This document shows positions 35,917-48,200 of a DNA stretch of 64,000 bases, piece after piece. The number at the start of each line of letters is the position of its first letter. Position 1 is the stretch's first letter. The position numbers and the translations under genes are program-made. The stretch is taken from positions 124,001 to 188,000 of the forward strand of contig CP089450.1 of NCBI GenBank assembly GCA_026636295.1, in the 5' to 3' direction. The stretch is from Medakamo hakoo (taxonomy: Eukaryota; Chlorophyta; Trebouxiophyceae; Coccomyxaceae). The notes below the pieces were generated by a model that was given only the letters and a program-made list of their open reading frames with translations, was not told the origin of the DNA and searched no databases.

Positions 35917-37991
35917 ATGTTCCGCCGCCGCGTCGGCGACTACCTGCTCGGCCGCACGCTGGGCGAAGGCACGACCGCCAAAGTGCGCTTCGCCTGCCAC
36001 GCGCCCACGGGCGAGGAAGTCGCGGTCAAGGAAATCCCGCGGTCTGCCCTGGGCCAGGGCGCGTCCGGCGGGGCGTGGCTGACCCGGGAGATCCGCATCC
36101 TGCGCCGGGTGCACCACCCTGCGATTGTGGAGCTGCGGGACGTGCTGGCGACCAAGGACAAGGTGTGTGCACGTGCGTGCGGCACCTTTTTTTTTACGCT
36201 CTCGGACCGCCATCACACCACCCCGCCCCGACCGGACCCCTCCCCAGGACTCTTGCTCTCCCTCACGCCCACCCCCCCACCCCCCCGCGCGGTGATCACC
36301 CACAGATCTACCTTGTCATGGAGTACGTGGACGGCGGCGAGCTCTTTGACCGCGTCGCAGCGGGCGGGCCCCTGCCCGAACCCGCGGCCCGCCGGCTGGC
36401 GGCCCAGCTCGCCGCGGGCCTGGAGCACTGCCACGCGCTCGGCGTCTTTCACCGCGACCTCAAGCCGGAGAACGTCCTGCTGACCCGGTCCGGCGACGCC
36501 AAGCTGTCCGACTTCGGGCTGGGCTACTTGCAGGGCCCTCCGGGCGGGGGTACCGCGGCGGCCGCGGCCGCTGCAGCCGCCGCCGCGGCGGCCGCTGCGG
36601 CTGCGCCCACCGCGTCCCCCCCGTCCTCTCCACCCTCCGCCCTCCTCGCGACGACGTGCGGCACGCCCGCCTTTGTCGCGCCCGAAGTCCTTCGCCGGGC
36701 GGGATACGCTGGTGGGCCCGCCGACGTCTGGTCCCTGGGCGTGACGCTGTACGTGGCGCTGACGGGGCGGCTGCCGTTTGACGAGCCGTCCCTGGCGGCG
36801 CTCTTTCGCAAAATTTGCGCGGCCTCGTTCACCGTGCCGCCCCGCGTCCCTCCGGGCGCGGCCGACCTGCTGCGCCGCATGCTGGTAGTGGATCCCAGCG
36901 AGCGCCTGACGGCGGCCGGCGTGCTGGCCCACCCCTGGGTGGCGGGCGGGCGGGAAGGACTGGCGGCGCCTCCAGGCGCGCCCGACGGTGTGCGGCACCC
37001 ACGCCCACCGCCCACCGCCGTCGGACAGGCGGCCGACGCCCTGGCCGCCCTCAACCCGTACGGGCCGGACGGCATTCCGGCCGCAGCGGGTGGAGCCGAT
37101 GGCGGCGGCGAGGACGAGTGGGACGAGTGGAATGACGGGGACGCGGGCGACGCCGTCTTCCACGCGGTCGGCCCAGAGACGCGGCTCACGTGCGCGGAGG
37201 CGGCCGAAGCGGCCGCGGCCGCGGCCGCCGCCCGCGCGGCGTCGCACAGCGGCCGCTCCACGCCCGCCCCGCCGCCGCTGGCCCCACCCCCACCGCCGTC
37301 CGCCCGCATGAACGCGTTCACGCTCCTGGCGGCGGCCTTCGACCTGAGCGGCCTGCTGGAGAATGAGGCGGCGCCGGGCGGGGGGGCGCCCGTGGCGGGG
37401 CCGCTCGCAGAGTGGGCGGCGCGCACCCGGTCGGCGGGGGGCGAGCGCCACGACGCGTCCGACGCGCCGCCACCACCGCTGCTGCGGCACACGCGTTTCA
37501 CAGCACGGGCGACGCCGGCCGCCGTCGTGGCGGCGGCGGTCGCGGCCGCGGCCGCGGCGGGCGGGAGCGGGCGCCCAGGGCGGAGCGGCGCGGCCGCGCG
37601 CTTGGAGTGGCCGGGCCCGCGCTCGCCCGGCGGGGCCGTCACCATCCGCGTCTGGGCGGCGCCGCTGTTTGGCGGCGGGCCCGGGGAGGACGGGTGCGCT
37701 CCGACCCTCGTCGTCGACGCGCGGCGCGTGCGCGGCGCGGCCGCCGATTTTCACGCGGCCTACCCCGCGTTGCAGGCGGCTGTGCTGGCAGCGGCGGAGG
37801 GCGGCGGTGGTGGTGGTGATGGTGGGAGCGGTGGTGGTGGCCGGACGACAGAGGATGCTGCCACCGCGGCCGCCGCGGCCGCCTGGGAAAACGAGTACGA
37901 CAGTGAGGCGGACGAGGGCGGTGGAGCGCTGTCCCCGCGCGGCAGTGCGGCCGTGGACGCGGCGGCCGTGGAAGCGGCGCTGCCGCCGTGA
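35917..37991 (+). CDS. CIPK: CBL-interacting protein kinase (CIPK/SnRK3)
   Basis: Two exons, 35917-36162 and 36306-37991, encode 643 residues. The kinase domain starts at YLLGRTLGEGTTAKV. It has the ATP-binding Lys in EVAVKEIPRSA, the catalytic loop FHRDLKPENVLL, DFGLGYLQG (about residue 152), TTCGTPAFVAPEVLRR, and DVWSLGVTLYVALTGRLPF. Near residue 416-438, RMNAFTLLAAAFDLSGLLE is the NAF/FISL motif that binds calcineurin-B-like calcium sensors. TRFTARATPAAVV after it corresponds to the segment before the phosphatase-interaction motif. So it should be a calcium-regulated kinase of ion transport, as in plants. An unusual feature is a run of 17 alanines plus a Pro/Ser stretch between DFG and the activating TTCGTP segment. 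The C-terminal region also has Gly/Ala inserts. All catalytic residues are present. Confidence 0.9.
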
Positions 37992-38237
37992 GACAGGGTG
38001 TGTTTTTTAGTGTGTAGTTTTTTTTGGGCTTCCGTGCTGATTTATCTTTCGAAGGGTCTGGTGATAAACGTGACGCAAAAGGCATGAACACAAAAACAAA
38101 AACAAAACAAGTTGCAACCCCCACACGGCAGGACTCTGCTCCGCGTGTCCGTCTCTGTCCTGCTCTCTCTCACCCCTCTCTACCAACGCGCGGGGGCGAC
38201 CTCTCCGCCTCTCCACGCCAGGTGGCGTGCTCGGCGC

Positions 38238-40498
38238 TCACACCAGCGCCGTCGACCCGCGCCCGCCCGGCGCCGGGTCCGGGCCGCCGCCGGCCCCACC
38301 GCCACCACCGCCGCCGCCGCCGCCCGGCCCGGCTTCCCAGACGCCGACCGACCCGTCGTAGCTGCCCGAAAACACCGTCCGCCCACGGGCGGCCAGGACA
38401 CGGACGGCGTCGCCGTGCCCGCCGCACACATGCCCCGGGCGCAGCGTCGCCAGGTCCCACAGGCGGACGGACGCGTCGTACGAGCCGGACGCCAGGACGC
38501 CGTCCCCGACCGCGAGCGCGAGCACCGCTTCGGCGTGGCCGGCCAGCACGCGCTCGCAGGCCAGCGTGTCCGTCCTCCACGCGCGAATCGTCCGGTCCCA
38601 CGACCCGGAGAACAGCAGGGAACGGCCGGACGGGGCGGAGGGCGACGCGCCGGGCCGGCCGGCCGGGCCGGCGGCCAGCACGCGGACGTTGTCGTCGTGG
38701 CCGGCCAGCGTGCCGACGCACCGCAGGCCCCGCACATCCCACGCCCGGATGGTGGCGTCGTCGGACCCGGAGAAGACCAGGGCCGCGCCGTCGCCGGGGG
38801 TGGAGGACGGGGACGCGGCCAGGGCCCGGACGGCGGACGCGTGGCCGGTCAGGACGGCCGCGCAGGCGGGGCCGCCGCCGTTCCCCCCCCCGCCGCCGCC
38901 GGCGGTCGGCGCCCGGGCATCCCACGCCCGCACCGACCCATCGTAGCTGCCGGAAAAGATGAGGCCGCCCGCCCCCGCCGCAAGCGTGCGCACCGGGCCC
39001 GTGTGGCCGGACAACACCGCCGTGCACGCCCCCGTGCACGGGTCCCACACGCGGACGGTGCCGTCGTACGACGCGGAGTAGAGCCGCCCGCCGCCGCTGG
39101 CGCAGGTCGTCGGCGCCAGCAGCAGGGCCCGCACCGCGTCCGTGTGGCCGGTGAGCGTGGCGGCCCTCGCCAGGCGAGACAGGGACCAAGCCCGGATGGT
39201 GTGGTCGTACGACCCGGAGAACAGGGCGCCGCCGGCGGCACAGCCGCCCAGGCCGTCGGCTGGAGAGGTCGGGTCGGGGGGCGCGGCCTCCTCGCCCGCC
39301 GGCCCGCCGCCCGCAGCGGCCGCGGCCAGGCACAGGACGGGGCGGGCGTGGCCTTCCAGCACGGCTTCACAGCGCCGGGACGCCACGTCCCAGACCCGCA
39401 CCGTGCGGTCGGCGGACGCGGAGAAGAGGCGGCCGGCCGGCCCGGCGCCGGGCCCCCCGCCGTCCACCGGCGCTTCCACCGCCCACACAATCTCGTCGTG
39501 GCCGTGCAGGATGGACGGCAGCGGTGGTGGAGGGGCTGATCTAGCGGCTGGAACGGGCGCGGGCGGCGTAACTACGGCGGTGGCGTTTCCACGCCCGGCG
39601 GTCGCAGGCGCGGCGCCCGCGCCCAGCGCGGCCGCAGGCGGTGGCGCGCCCTTGAACAGCGTGGCCGCATTGGTGCGGGGCGCGCCGTCGGGCCGGGCCG
39701 GCACCGCGCGCCCCACGCCCGCCGCCCACTCCGACACAGCGTCCCGCAACGCGAAGTTGGGCGTGAGCTCGAGGTGGCGCAGGCGCGCGCCGGTCACGGG
39801 GCACGTGCCGTGCCCCTGGGCCAGCCACCGCTCGATGCAGGGGCGGTCGTAGGTGTGGCCCGTCGCCACGATGACCGGGTCGGCCATGAGCTCCATGGAG
39901 ATCGGGCAGTAGAAGGAGGCCGGGGCGCGCGCAGTGGTCGCCGCGGATGATGGCGGACCGGCCGCCGCAGGGTTGGCAGGCCCGGCGGGCGGGTCCGCGG
40001 CGGCCGGCCCGCCTCCCGGCTCGTAACCGCCGCCGCACTCCGGCTCCGCCCGGGCCGAGCTGGAGTGGTAGGGCCGGCGCCGGGTGGCGTGGGTGCTGTT
40101 GAGTGGTGGGGGTGGGCGGTGAGAGAGGATGGGGCGTGGAATGCCTCGCCCGCCCCCACCCCCTGCTCATGCCAGCGCTGGCGCCTTCCCGCCCGAACAC
40201 TCGCGGGCGAGGCGCGCAGGAAAGCGGCGCGTGCGGAGGGCAAGGTCGCCGAATCGACGGGCCTTTCCCGGCTTCCCGGGTGCGCGGGCGGTTGCTTGCC
40301 CTCTGCAACCCGTCGCGTGGCAGGGCGGCCCCGTGCCCACGCCCCTCCGGCGAGGCGAACACACGCAGGCGGGAGTGTTGGTGGCGGAGGCATGCGTGGC
40401 AGCAAAAGCCAAAAACACCGCACACACCTGGCCTCGCCCTCTTCACCGGGCTCGCTGGTCGACCGGGTCAGCAGGGCGCGCAGGCGGGACTTCAACAT
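38238..40498 (-). CDS. U-box protein with eight WD40 repeats, probable E3 ubiquitin ligase
   Basis: Two exons, 40428-40498 and 38238-40095, encode 642 residues. The splice is phase 2, joining EARA-type residues to STHATRRRPYHSS. After about 80 Ala/Pro-rich residues comes a U-box, SFYCPISMELMADPVIV then GHTYDRPCIERWL, which recruits E2 enzymes. An Ala/Pro linker leads to eight WD40 repeats, each with a GH start and a SGSYD-type strand, for example GHTDAVRALLL, GHTGPVRTLAAG, SGSDDATIRAWDV and SGSWDRTIRAW. They should form a propeller that selects substrates. It differs from Prp19, whose U-box is at the very N-terminus and is followed by a coiled coil. It diverges from NVL across 222 bases. The ligase role is inferred from the domains. 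Confidence 0.88.
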
Positions 40499-40720
40499 GG
40501 CTGCCGGGCGCTATGGGGGAAACGCTGCGCGCGCCCCCGTCCCCCCCGTTTATTTTTTTTCCTCGCAGAACGACGGAGTAAAAAGAACGGCGTTGCCGTT
40601 TTTTCTCTCTCGTCAAGGCACACAGCGCTAGAGCAGCACACTCTCTCATTCCTGCACGCTCCCGCACGCACGCACCCGCGGTGTGCGACACGACAAACTC
40701 GCGCATCTAGACCCCCCTCA

Positions 40721-43700
40721 ATGGCCCGCGGCTCCGGCGGCGGCCGCCCTTCGGCGGGGCTGACGGGCGGTGCTGCAAACGGCGGCGCCGGCGGCAACAG
40801 CCCGGCGGCCGGCCCGTCGCCGTCCACCACCTACATCTTGGACCGCCACCTGCTGCCCCGCGTCCAAGCCCTGAGCCTGGTGTGTGAGACGTGGGGCTGC
40901 TGTGGGCGCAGTGATGCGGCGCGGGGTGTGGCCAGCGCGCGCCCCCGGCCGACGAAAAGAAGACCGCACATGCCTCAGGCTAGCCCTCTCACGCGCCCTC
41001 CATCCTTGTCCCATCAAAAACACAGTCTTCGCCCGCCACCGTCGCGGCCGGTCCGTCCAGCGTGGCCGCCGCCCTGCGGGCCGCGCACCCAGAATACCGC
41101 CGCCGCAAGGAGGGAATCTTCCGGAAGATGGTGGCGCGGGCGTTGGACGCGGTCGCGGCCGCGAGCGGGGGTGGTGGACATGGCGACGGCCCCTCCCCCT
41201 CTTCTTCGTCGTACGACACGGACGCGTCGGATTCTGAGGACGGCGGCTCCTCCTCCGACGTCTCATCCTCCGAAGACGACGACGGCGCGGCGGAGGAGCG
41301 GGCCGCGGACGGGAGTGGCGCCGCGCTCGACGCGGCGGCGGCGGCAGCGGGCGGGCGGGCGCCGCCCCCCACCAACGCGGACGCGGGGCCCAACGCGGCC
41401 ATGGTCCGCATGTACGCGACGGCCGCCGCGTCCACCGAGGCACCAGCCCCCTCCCTCGTCCCACCCGGCGCCGCGTTCGCGCCGCCCGCGGGGGTGGCCG
41501 CGGCTGCTGCGCGCGCGCTGGCTGCTGAAGCAGCCGCGGCCACACCACCACCCGCGTCCACGCCCGCCCGCCGGCCGGGCGCGCCGCCGCCGGCCAAACG
41601 CGTGCGGGCCATGCCCGGAGGTGGTGGAGGAGGTGGGCGCGCCGTCGCCGCGCCTTCGCGGCGCGCGCCACCCCGCGCCCGCGGCGGCGGCAGCGCCGGC
41701 CCCACCCCTGCCTTCCCGCCCTCCACCCCCTTCACCGCCTCCACCCCCCGCCCCGTCAAGTACGCGGACCTGGGCGGCATGGAGGACGTCCTCGCCACCG
41801 TGCGCGAAGTCGTCGAATACCCGCTGGCGCACCCGGAGGTGTACGCCTGGCTGGGCGTCGCCCCGCCGCGCGGCGTCCTGCTCCACGGCCCCCCCGGGTG
41901 CGGCAAGACGGCCCTGGCCCACGCCATCGCGCACGAGGCGGGCGTGCCCTTCCTGTCCATCGCCGCCCCGGAAGTCGTGGCGGGCGTGTCCGGCGAGAGC
42001 GAGGCCAAGATCCGGGACCTGTTCGCGGCGGCGGCGGCCGTCGCCCCCGCCATCGTCTTCATCGACGAGGTCGACGCGATCGCGCCCAAGCGGGAGTCCG
42101 CCCAGCGCGAGATGGAGCGGCGCATTGTGGCCCAGCTGCTGACGTGCATGGACGACCTGGGAGCCGCGGACCAGGCGGCGCAGCAGGAGGAGGAGGAGGG
42201 GGAAGTGGGCGGCGAGGACGGGGGCGGCGGCGTCGACGGACCAGGCGGCGGGGACGACGCGGACCGGGCGGCGGCCGCCGCCGCCGCGACCGCCGCGCGC
42301 GCGCGCCACGTCATCGTCATCGGCGCCACCAACCGGCCCGACTCGCTGGACCCGGCCCTGCGCCGGGCGGGGCGGTTTGACCGGGAAATCGGCCTGGGCG
42401 TGCCCAGCGCGGACGGGCGGGCGGCCATTCTGGCCGTCCTGACGCGCGGCCTGCGCCTGGACGGCGCGCTCGACCTGACCGCCGTCGCGTCCCGCACGCC
42501 CGGCTTTGTGGGCGCGGACTTGGCTGCCCTGGCCAAAGAGGCGGCCGCAGCGGCCGTGACTCGCATCTTTGCGAGCATGGACGAAAGGGAAGACGGCGGC
42601 GGCGACACGGCGATGGCGGAGGCGGGGGAGGGTGAGGCGCCCGTGGCCGCGCCCGCGCCCGCGACGCCCGGCGTGCCGCCCGCCCCACCGCCGCGCCGCC
42701 CCTCTCGCTTGCGGGCCGGCCCGCTCACGCCCTCCGAACTGGCCGGCTTGGCCATCACCCCTGCCGACTTCGAGGCCGCTCTGTCCCGCGTCCAACCGTC
42801 CGTGCGCCGCGAAGGCTTCGCGACCGCGCCCGCGGCGACCTGGGCCGACGTGGGGGCGCTGGCTGCTGTGCGCGACGAGCTGGAGTTTGCCGTCACCCGG
42901 CCCATCCAGGACCCGGCCCGCTTCGCTGCGCTGGGGCTGGCCGCGCCGACGGGCGTCCTGCTGTACGGTCCGCCCGGCTGCGGTAAAACCTTGCTGGCCC
43001 GGGCGGTCGCGGCGGAGTCCGGTGCGAATTTCGTGTCCATCAAAGGCCCCGAGCTCCTGAACAAATGGGTCGGCGAGTCGGAAGCCGCCGTGCGCCGGGT
43101 GTTCGCCCGGGCCCGGGCTGCCGCGCCGTGCGTGGTCTTTTTCGATGAGCTGGATGCCCTAGCCCCACGCCGTGGCGGGGAGGGCGGCGGCGGCGGCACC
43201 GGCGGCGCCGCGGCCGAGCGCGTCGTCAACCAACTCCTCACGGAGCTGGACGGCCTGGACGGCCGCGGGCGGGTGTTTGTCGTCGGCGCGACCAACCGGC
43301 CGGACATCATCGACCCGGCGCTGCTGCGCCCTGGGCGGCTGGACAAGGCCCTGTATGTCCCACTGCCGCCACCGGAAGGCCGGGCGGACATCATTCGGAC
43401 GTTGCTGCGAAAAACGCCGTTGGCAGACGGCGCGGGTGACGCCGCAGAAAGCCTGGCGGCCTCGCCCGCCTGCGACGGCTTTTCGGGTGCGGACTTGGCG
43501 GCCCTGGTCCGGGAAGCGGCGGTGGCTGCCCTACGCGAAGACGTCGCCGCAGAGCGGGCCGAAGTCGAAGCGGCGGGCGGGGATGGGGCGGCGGCGGCGG
43601 CGGGGCCGGGCGCGCGCCCGAGCCTCGCCGCGCCTGCAGCCGGCACCGCCCGCCCGCCCCGCCGCCCGCCGTCCGTGAGCGCCCACCACTTCACGGCCGC

Positions 43701-43884
43701 CCTGCCGTCCATCGTGCCTTCCGTGTCCAAGCGCGACCAGCGGACGTACGACGCCCTGCGCCGGCGGCTGGGCGCGGGCCGCCCGCAGCTGACGGCGCCG
43801 GTCGAGGATGGGGCTGGTGGTGGCGAGGCCGCGCCGCCACCGCCGACCGACCCGCCGCCCGGCCCGGAGCCGGCGCTCGCTTGA
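40721..43884 (+). CDS. NVL: Nuclear VCP-like AAA-ATPase (NVL/Rix7), 60S ribosome biogenesis
   Basis: Two exons, 40721-40879 and 41026-43884, encode 1005 residues. The N-terminal region has LRAAHPEYRRRKEGIFRKM, the small folded domain of NVL/Rix7, then an acidic Ser/Asp/Glu stretch and Ala-rich linkers. AAA domain 1 shows VLLHGPPGCGKTALAHA (Walker A) and IVFIDEVDAIAPKR (Walker B). Domain 2 shows VLLYGPPGCGKTLLARAVA and VVFFDELDALAPRR with GATNRPDIIDPALLRPGR (arginine-finger region). Rix7/NVL removes assembly factors from pre-60S particles in the nucleolus. CDC48 is a less likely reading because the N-domain differs and the inter-AAA region carries a long Pro/Ala linker. An insertion of Gly/Asp/Glu sits between Walker B and the next motif in domain 1. 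It is convergent with PSF2. Confidence 0.88.
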
Positions 43885-43952
43885 GGAGTGTGTGTGTGTA
43901 AAGAAGACCTCTCCTGGACTGTGTGCGTGCGTGTTTACAGTGTCTAAATCCC

Positions 43953-44967
43953 TCAGTCCCCACGCCGCAGGCGGCGCGGCGCGGCTGGTGCTCCACCACC
44001 GCCTCCTCCACCCGCCGCGACCGCGACGCCTTCATTGCCCGCCGCCGCGGGGGCCAGCGGGTCGCGGGGCGGCGCGACTGCGGCAGGGTGCGGCAGCCCA
44101 CCGCCTCCACCGTCCGCCGCTGCGCCGGCCGCCGACGCGGCTTCCAGGCGGGCGTACGCGTTCAGGGCGCCCACGAAAAACGGGCGCACCGCGTTGATTT
44201 CCATGGGCGTGATGTGCGTCAGCTTCACGGCCATGGCGCCCTTCAGGTCCGCCAGGCCGTCGCGCAGCTTGGCGAAGCGCGCGCGGCGCAGCCCCTCCAG
44301 CCCGGCGCGGACGTCGTCGTAGGCGCCCGGGTCAAAGTCTTCCCGGCAGTGCGTGAGCAGTTGGCGCCCGACTTCCAGGTACGTCGGCGGCACGGCTTCG
44401 AAGCCGGCGGCCGACCCCCGCTCCGCCGACTCGAGCGCCTCCAACGCTTCGACGCTCATCCAGGCGGGCGGCACGACCCGGCACCGGTGCATGGAGCGCA
44501 GGGCGAGCGCGGCCCAGAGCGGGACTTGGGCGGGCGCGTTGGCGCGCAGGGGGCCAAACTCGCCCGCCAGGCAGGCGAGGCGCCCGCCCGGCGCGACGCC
44601 CGGGATGTGGTGGCCGCCGGACGCGGGCAGGGTGAAGTTGGGGATGATGGTGACGAGCGTGTCCTCGGCCAGGAAAGTCATCTGGAGGTTGTTTTTTGAG
44701 TGTGTTTTGGGAGGCGGGATGGCATGGAGAGGGGAGGGGTGGAGGGTGGCCTGATGCGGCGCAGGCTTCGAGCGCCGCGTTCTTTCCGCCGCGGCACGCG
44801 CAGCGTCCCAGCCGTCCCGCGCCCACCCAACTCCCGCTCCTCGAGAGGCCAGGCGTTTGGAGGGCGCGGCAGGCAGCCTGCAAGGACCAATTGAGCGTGC
44901 GCGCGCCCCCCAAACGCACCTCTTCTGGTGTGAACGTCGGCCCGTCCGACCACAGCGCGGACGACAT
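43953..44967 (-). CDS. PSF2: GINS complex subunit PSF2 (DNA replication)
   Basis: Two exons, 44920-44967 (16 codons) and 43953-44681, encode 258 residues. Joining gives TFTPEEMTFLAEDTLVTIIP, which matches the start of PSF2 in animals and plants (FLAEKELVTIIPNF). Other family landmarks are VPLWAALALRSMHRCRVVPP, WMSVEALEALE, YLEVGRQLLTHCREDF and HITPMEINAVRPFFVGALNAY. PSF2 is one of four GINS subunits that activate the MCM helicase with CDC45. The C-terminal 50 residues are a Gly/Ala/Pro tail. A short insertion (LPASGGHHIPGVAPGG) follows IIPNFT. The start codon is 234 bases from that of POLE on the other strand, and GINS physically tethers polymerase epsilon at the fork. Confidence 0.92.
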
Positions 44968-45201
44968 TTGGCCGTTGAAAGAGTGAGCACCCGGCCGCAG
45001 GGAGCGAGGGCGCTCGCGGCAGGGGCCTGGCGCGCCGTGCAAGGCCCAGGTGCAAGGAGGAGTGAGGGTGACGCGACGCCGCGCTCCTGCCGCCCACCTC
45101 TTTCGCTGCGAAGAAAACAAGATGCGTCTGGGCTCTCCTCACTCTTGTTTCTCTCTCCCGAACAGAGGGAGGAACCACAAAAAACAAGGACAACAAAAGC
45201 A
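44968..45201. promoter_or_regulatory. Bidirectional promoter region, PSF2 / POLE
   Basis: The 234-base gap separates two S-phase genes. TTTGGCCG at 44967-44974 fits the loose plant E2F consensus WTTSSCSS, but it touches the PSF2 start codon and such 8-mers are common in GC-rich DNA. CTTTCGCTGCG near 45100 is another partial match. The POLE side ends in an A-rich leader. Confidence 0.4.
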
Positions 45202-48200
45202 ATGGCCGGCCGGGGCGGACCGACCGACCCGCCCGCCTTCAGTGGGCGGGGCGGTGGCGCCTTCCGGTCCCTGGGCGCGAGCGGGTCCGACGCCGGGCGC
45301 GGGCGGTGCGTTGCTTTTTTTGCTCGCATTGACACCCGCCCTCTGCCAGCCAGCCCATCGCCTCGCACGCACACACACGCCTATGCTCGGGCCGTGGTCC
45401 GTCCTGCACCCTGGGCTTATCTTTGGATTCAATCACGGCGTTTTCTCATGCCCATCCTCCTCCATCAAAAACCAACAGAGGCCGCGGGCGCGGCCGTGGC
45501 CGTGGCGGCGGCGGCCGCGGCGGCGGCGGCGGCAACTTCTTCGGCAACCGGGCCGGCGGCGACGACGCCCGGCCGACGGTGAGTGGTTGGTGTGGTTGGT
45601 GTGAGGCGTGGGGTGCGCGTGCCGGCCGCCGGCGAAAAACGAGCGGCGCGACCATTTGAAAAAAACGCGGCCGTTGTTTTTTTTTCCGCAACCCACCACC
45701 CCCCTCCACCTCATCCCCGTCCCATCCACCTCCAATTTTCAGGACCGCGTCGAGGACGACCCCGAACTGGAAGCGGCCCTGGGCTTCCCCACCTTTACCG
45801 ACGGCGAGGACCGGGTGGGCTGGCTGTTGAACGTCAACGCGACGGCCGTGCCCGACCGCGAGGCCGGGCGGTCTGTCGCGGCCGTCAACTGCTACTTTGC
45901 GTGCCAGGACGGGTCCGCCTTCAAGGCCCAGGTGCCGTTCGCGCCGTACCTGTACCTGGTCGTGTCTCCCGGCCGGGAGGGCGAGGTGGACGCGTACCTG
46001 CGCCGCCGCCACGGCGCGGCCGTGCGGTCGACGGAGGCCGTGACCCGCGAGGACCTCGACCTGCGCAACCACCTGTCCGGCCTGAAGCGTTCCCTGCTCA
46101 AAGTCAGCTTCTGGCTGCAGTCGGGGCTGCAAGACGTGCGGCGGGACATGCTGCAAGCGGCCCGGCGCAACCGGGCCCGGGCCGCGCGCGGCGGCGGCGG
46201 CGGTGAAGCGGCCGCGGCCGCGGCGGGTGGCGGCGGCTCCACCGGCTCGACCCGCGCCGGTCCCTCCCGCCCGGGCGCGGGCCCGCCCGGCCTGGCGCCC
46301 GCCGCGCCGTCGGGTGATGACGCCCTCATTGCCGCGGCCTTGGGTGGCCGCGCGGACGAGGAGGGCGGCGGCGACGGTGGCGGCACGGCCACCACCAACC
46401 CGGCCGCGCCGTCGGGCGCGGCCCCCGCGACGGCCGACGCCCTGTCCGCCGTCCTGGACGTCCGCGAACACGACGTCCCTTACCACGTCCGCTTCCTCAT
46501 CGACGCGGGCGTGCGGTGCGGCCACTGGTACCGGGTGCGGGCGCGCGGCGGGACGGTGGCGCTGACGCCCCGGCCGGACCTGCTCGCGCGCGCGGACGTG
46601 CGCGTGTGCGCGTTTGACATCGAGACCACCAAGCTGCCGCTCCAGTTCCCCAACGCCGCGTACGACCAGGTCTTCATGATTTCGTACATGCTGGACAAGG
46701 CCGGCTTCCTCATCGTCAACCGGGAAGTCGTCTCCGAGGACGTCGCGGACTTCGAGTACTCGCCCAAGCCCGAGTTCCCCGGCCCCTTCACCGTCGTCAA
46801 CGTGCCCGACGAAGCCGCCCTCCTGCGCGCCTTCTTCGACCACATGCGGTCCGCCCGCCCGGGCGTGTACGTCACCTACAACGGCGACTGGTTCGACTTC
46901 CCGTTTCTGGCCGCCCGCGCGGCCGTCCACGGCATGGACCTCGGCGCGGAGATCGGGTTCAAGGCCGTCGGCCGGGGCGGCAACGGCTGGGACCGGTCGC
47001 TGAAGCCCGACGGCGGCGGCGGCGACGGCGCCGAGGGCGGCGGCGGCGGCGACGGCGGCGAAGCCAAGCCCGCCGACCCCGTCGCCGCCGTGGGCGGCGG
47101 CGGGGAGTGGCTGTCCCGCACCGCCGTCCACATGGACTGCCTGCACTGGGTCAACCGCGATTCGTACCTGCCCCAAGGCTCCCGGGGCCTGAAGGCGGTC
47201 ACCAAGGCCAAGCTGGGCTACGACCCCGTGGAAGTCGACCCGGAGGACATGGTCCGCTTCGCGGCGGAGAAGCCGCAGGCCATGGCCGCCTACTCCGTCT
47301 CCGACGCCGTGTCGACGTACTACCTGTACATGACCTACATCCACCCCTTCATTTTCTCGCTGGCGACCATCATCCCCATGCCGCCGGACGAGGTGCTGCG
47401 CAAGGGGTCGGGCACGCTGTGCGAGCTGCTGCTCATGGTCCAGGCCTTCGACGCGGGCGTGGTCGCGCCCAACAAGCACCAGGCGCCGGCCGAAGCGTCC
47501 TTCCGGGGGCGGCCGCTCGAGTCGGAGACCTACATCGGCGGCAAGGTCGAAGCCCTGGAGTCGGGCGTCTTCCGGTCCGACCTGCCCACCCGGTTTGCGT
47601 GCGACCCGGCCGCGTACCAGGCCCTCATCGACTCGCTGGACGCGGACCTGGCGTACGCCCTGGAGACGGACGCCAAGACGCCCCTGTCCTCCGTCACCAA
47701 TTTCGCGGACGTGCGCGACGCCGCCGCGGCCGCGCTGGGCGCGCTGCGCGACGCGCCGGTCCGCGAGGAGCCGCCGCTCATCTACCACCTGGACGTCGCG
47801 GCCATGTACCCCAACATCATCCTGACCAACCGGCTGCAGCCGTCGGCCATCGTCACGGACGAAGACTGCGCCGCCTGCGACTTCAACCGCCCCGGGAAAA
47901 CGTGCCTGCGCCCGATGGAGTGGGTGTGGCGCGGCGAGACGTTCGCGGCGTCCATGGCGGAGTACCGGTCCCTCAAAGCCCAGCTGGAAGCCGAAGCCTT
48001 CCCGCCGTCCGGCGGCGGGGCCGGCGGGCCGCCCCGCCCGTTCTACGCCCTGCCGCCCGAGGAGCGGGCGCGCCTGCTGAAGGACCGGCTGAAAGCCTAC
48101 TGCCAGCGGGTGTACAAGCGCGTCCTGGACAAGCCCGTCGCCGAGGTGCGGACGGCGGGGGTGTGCATGCGCGAGAACGACTTCTACGTCGGCACCGTCC

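Noticed and set aside
40721-43884. CDC48/p97 instead of NVL
   Set aside because: The N-terminal RRRK-type small domain, the acidic stretch and the long linker between AAA domains fit NVL/Rix7. The CDC48 N-domain is absent.
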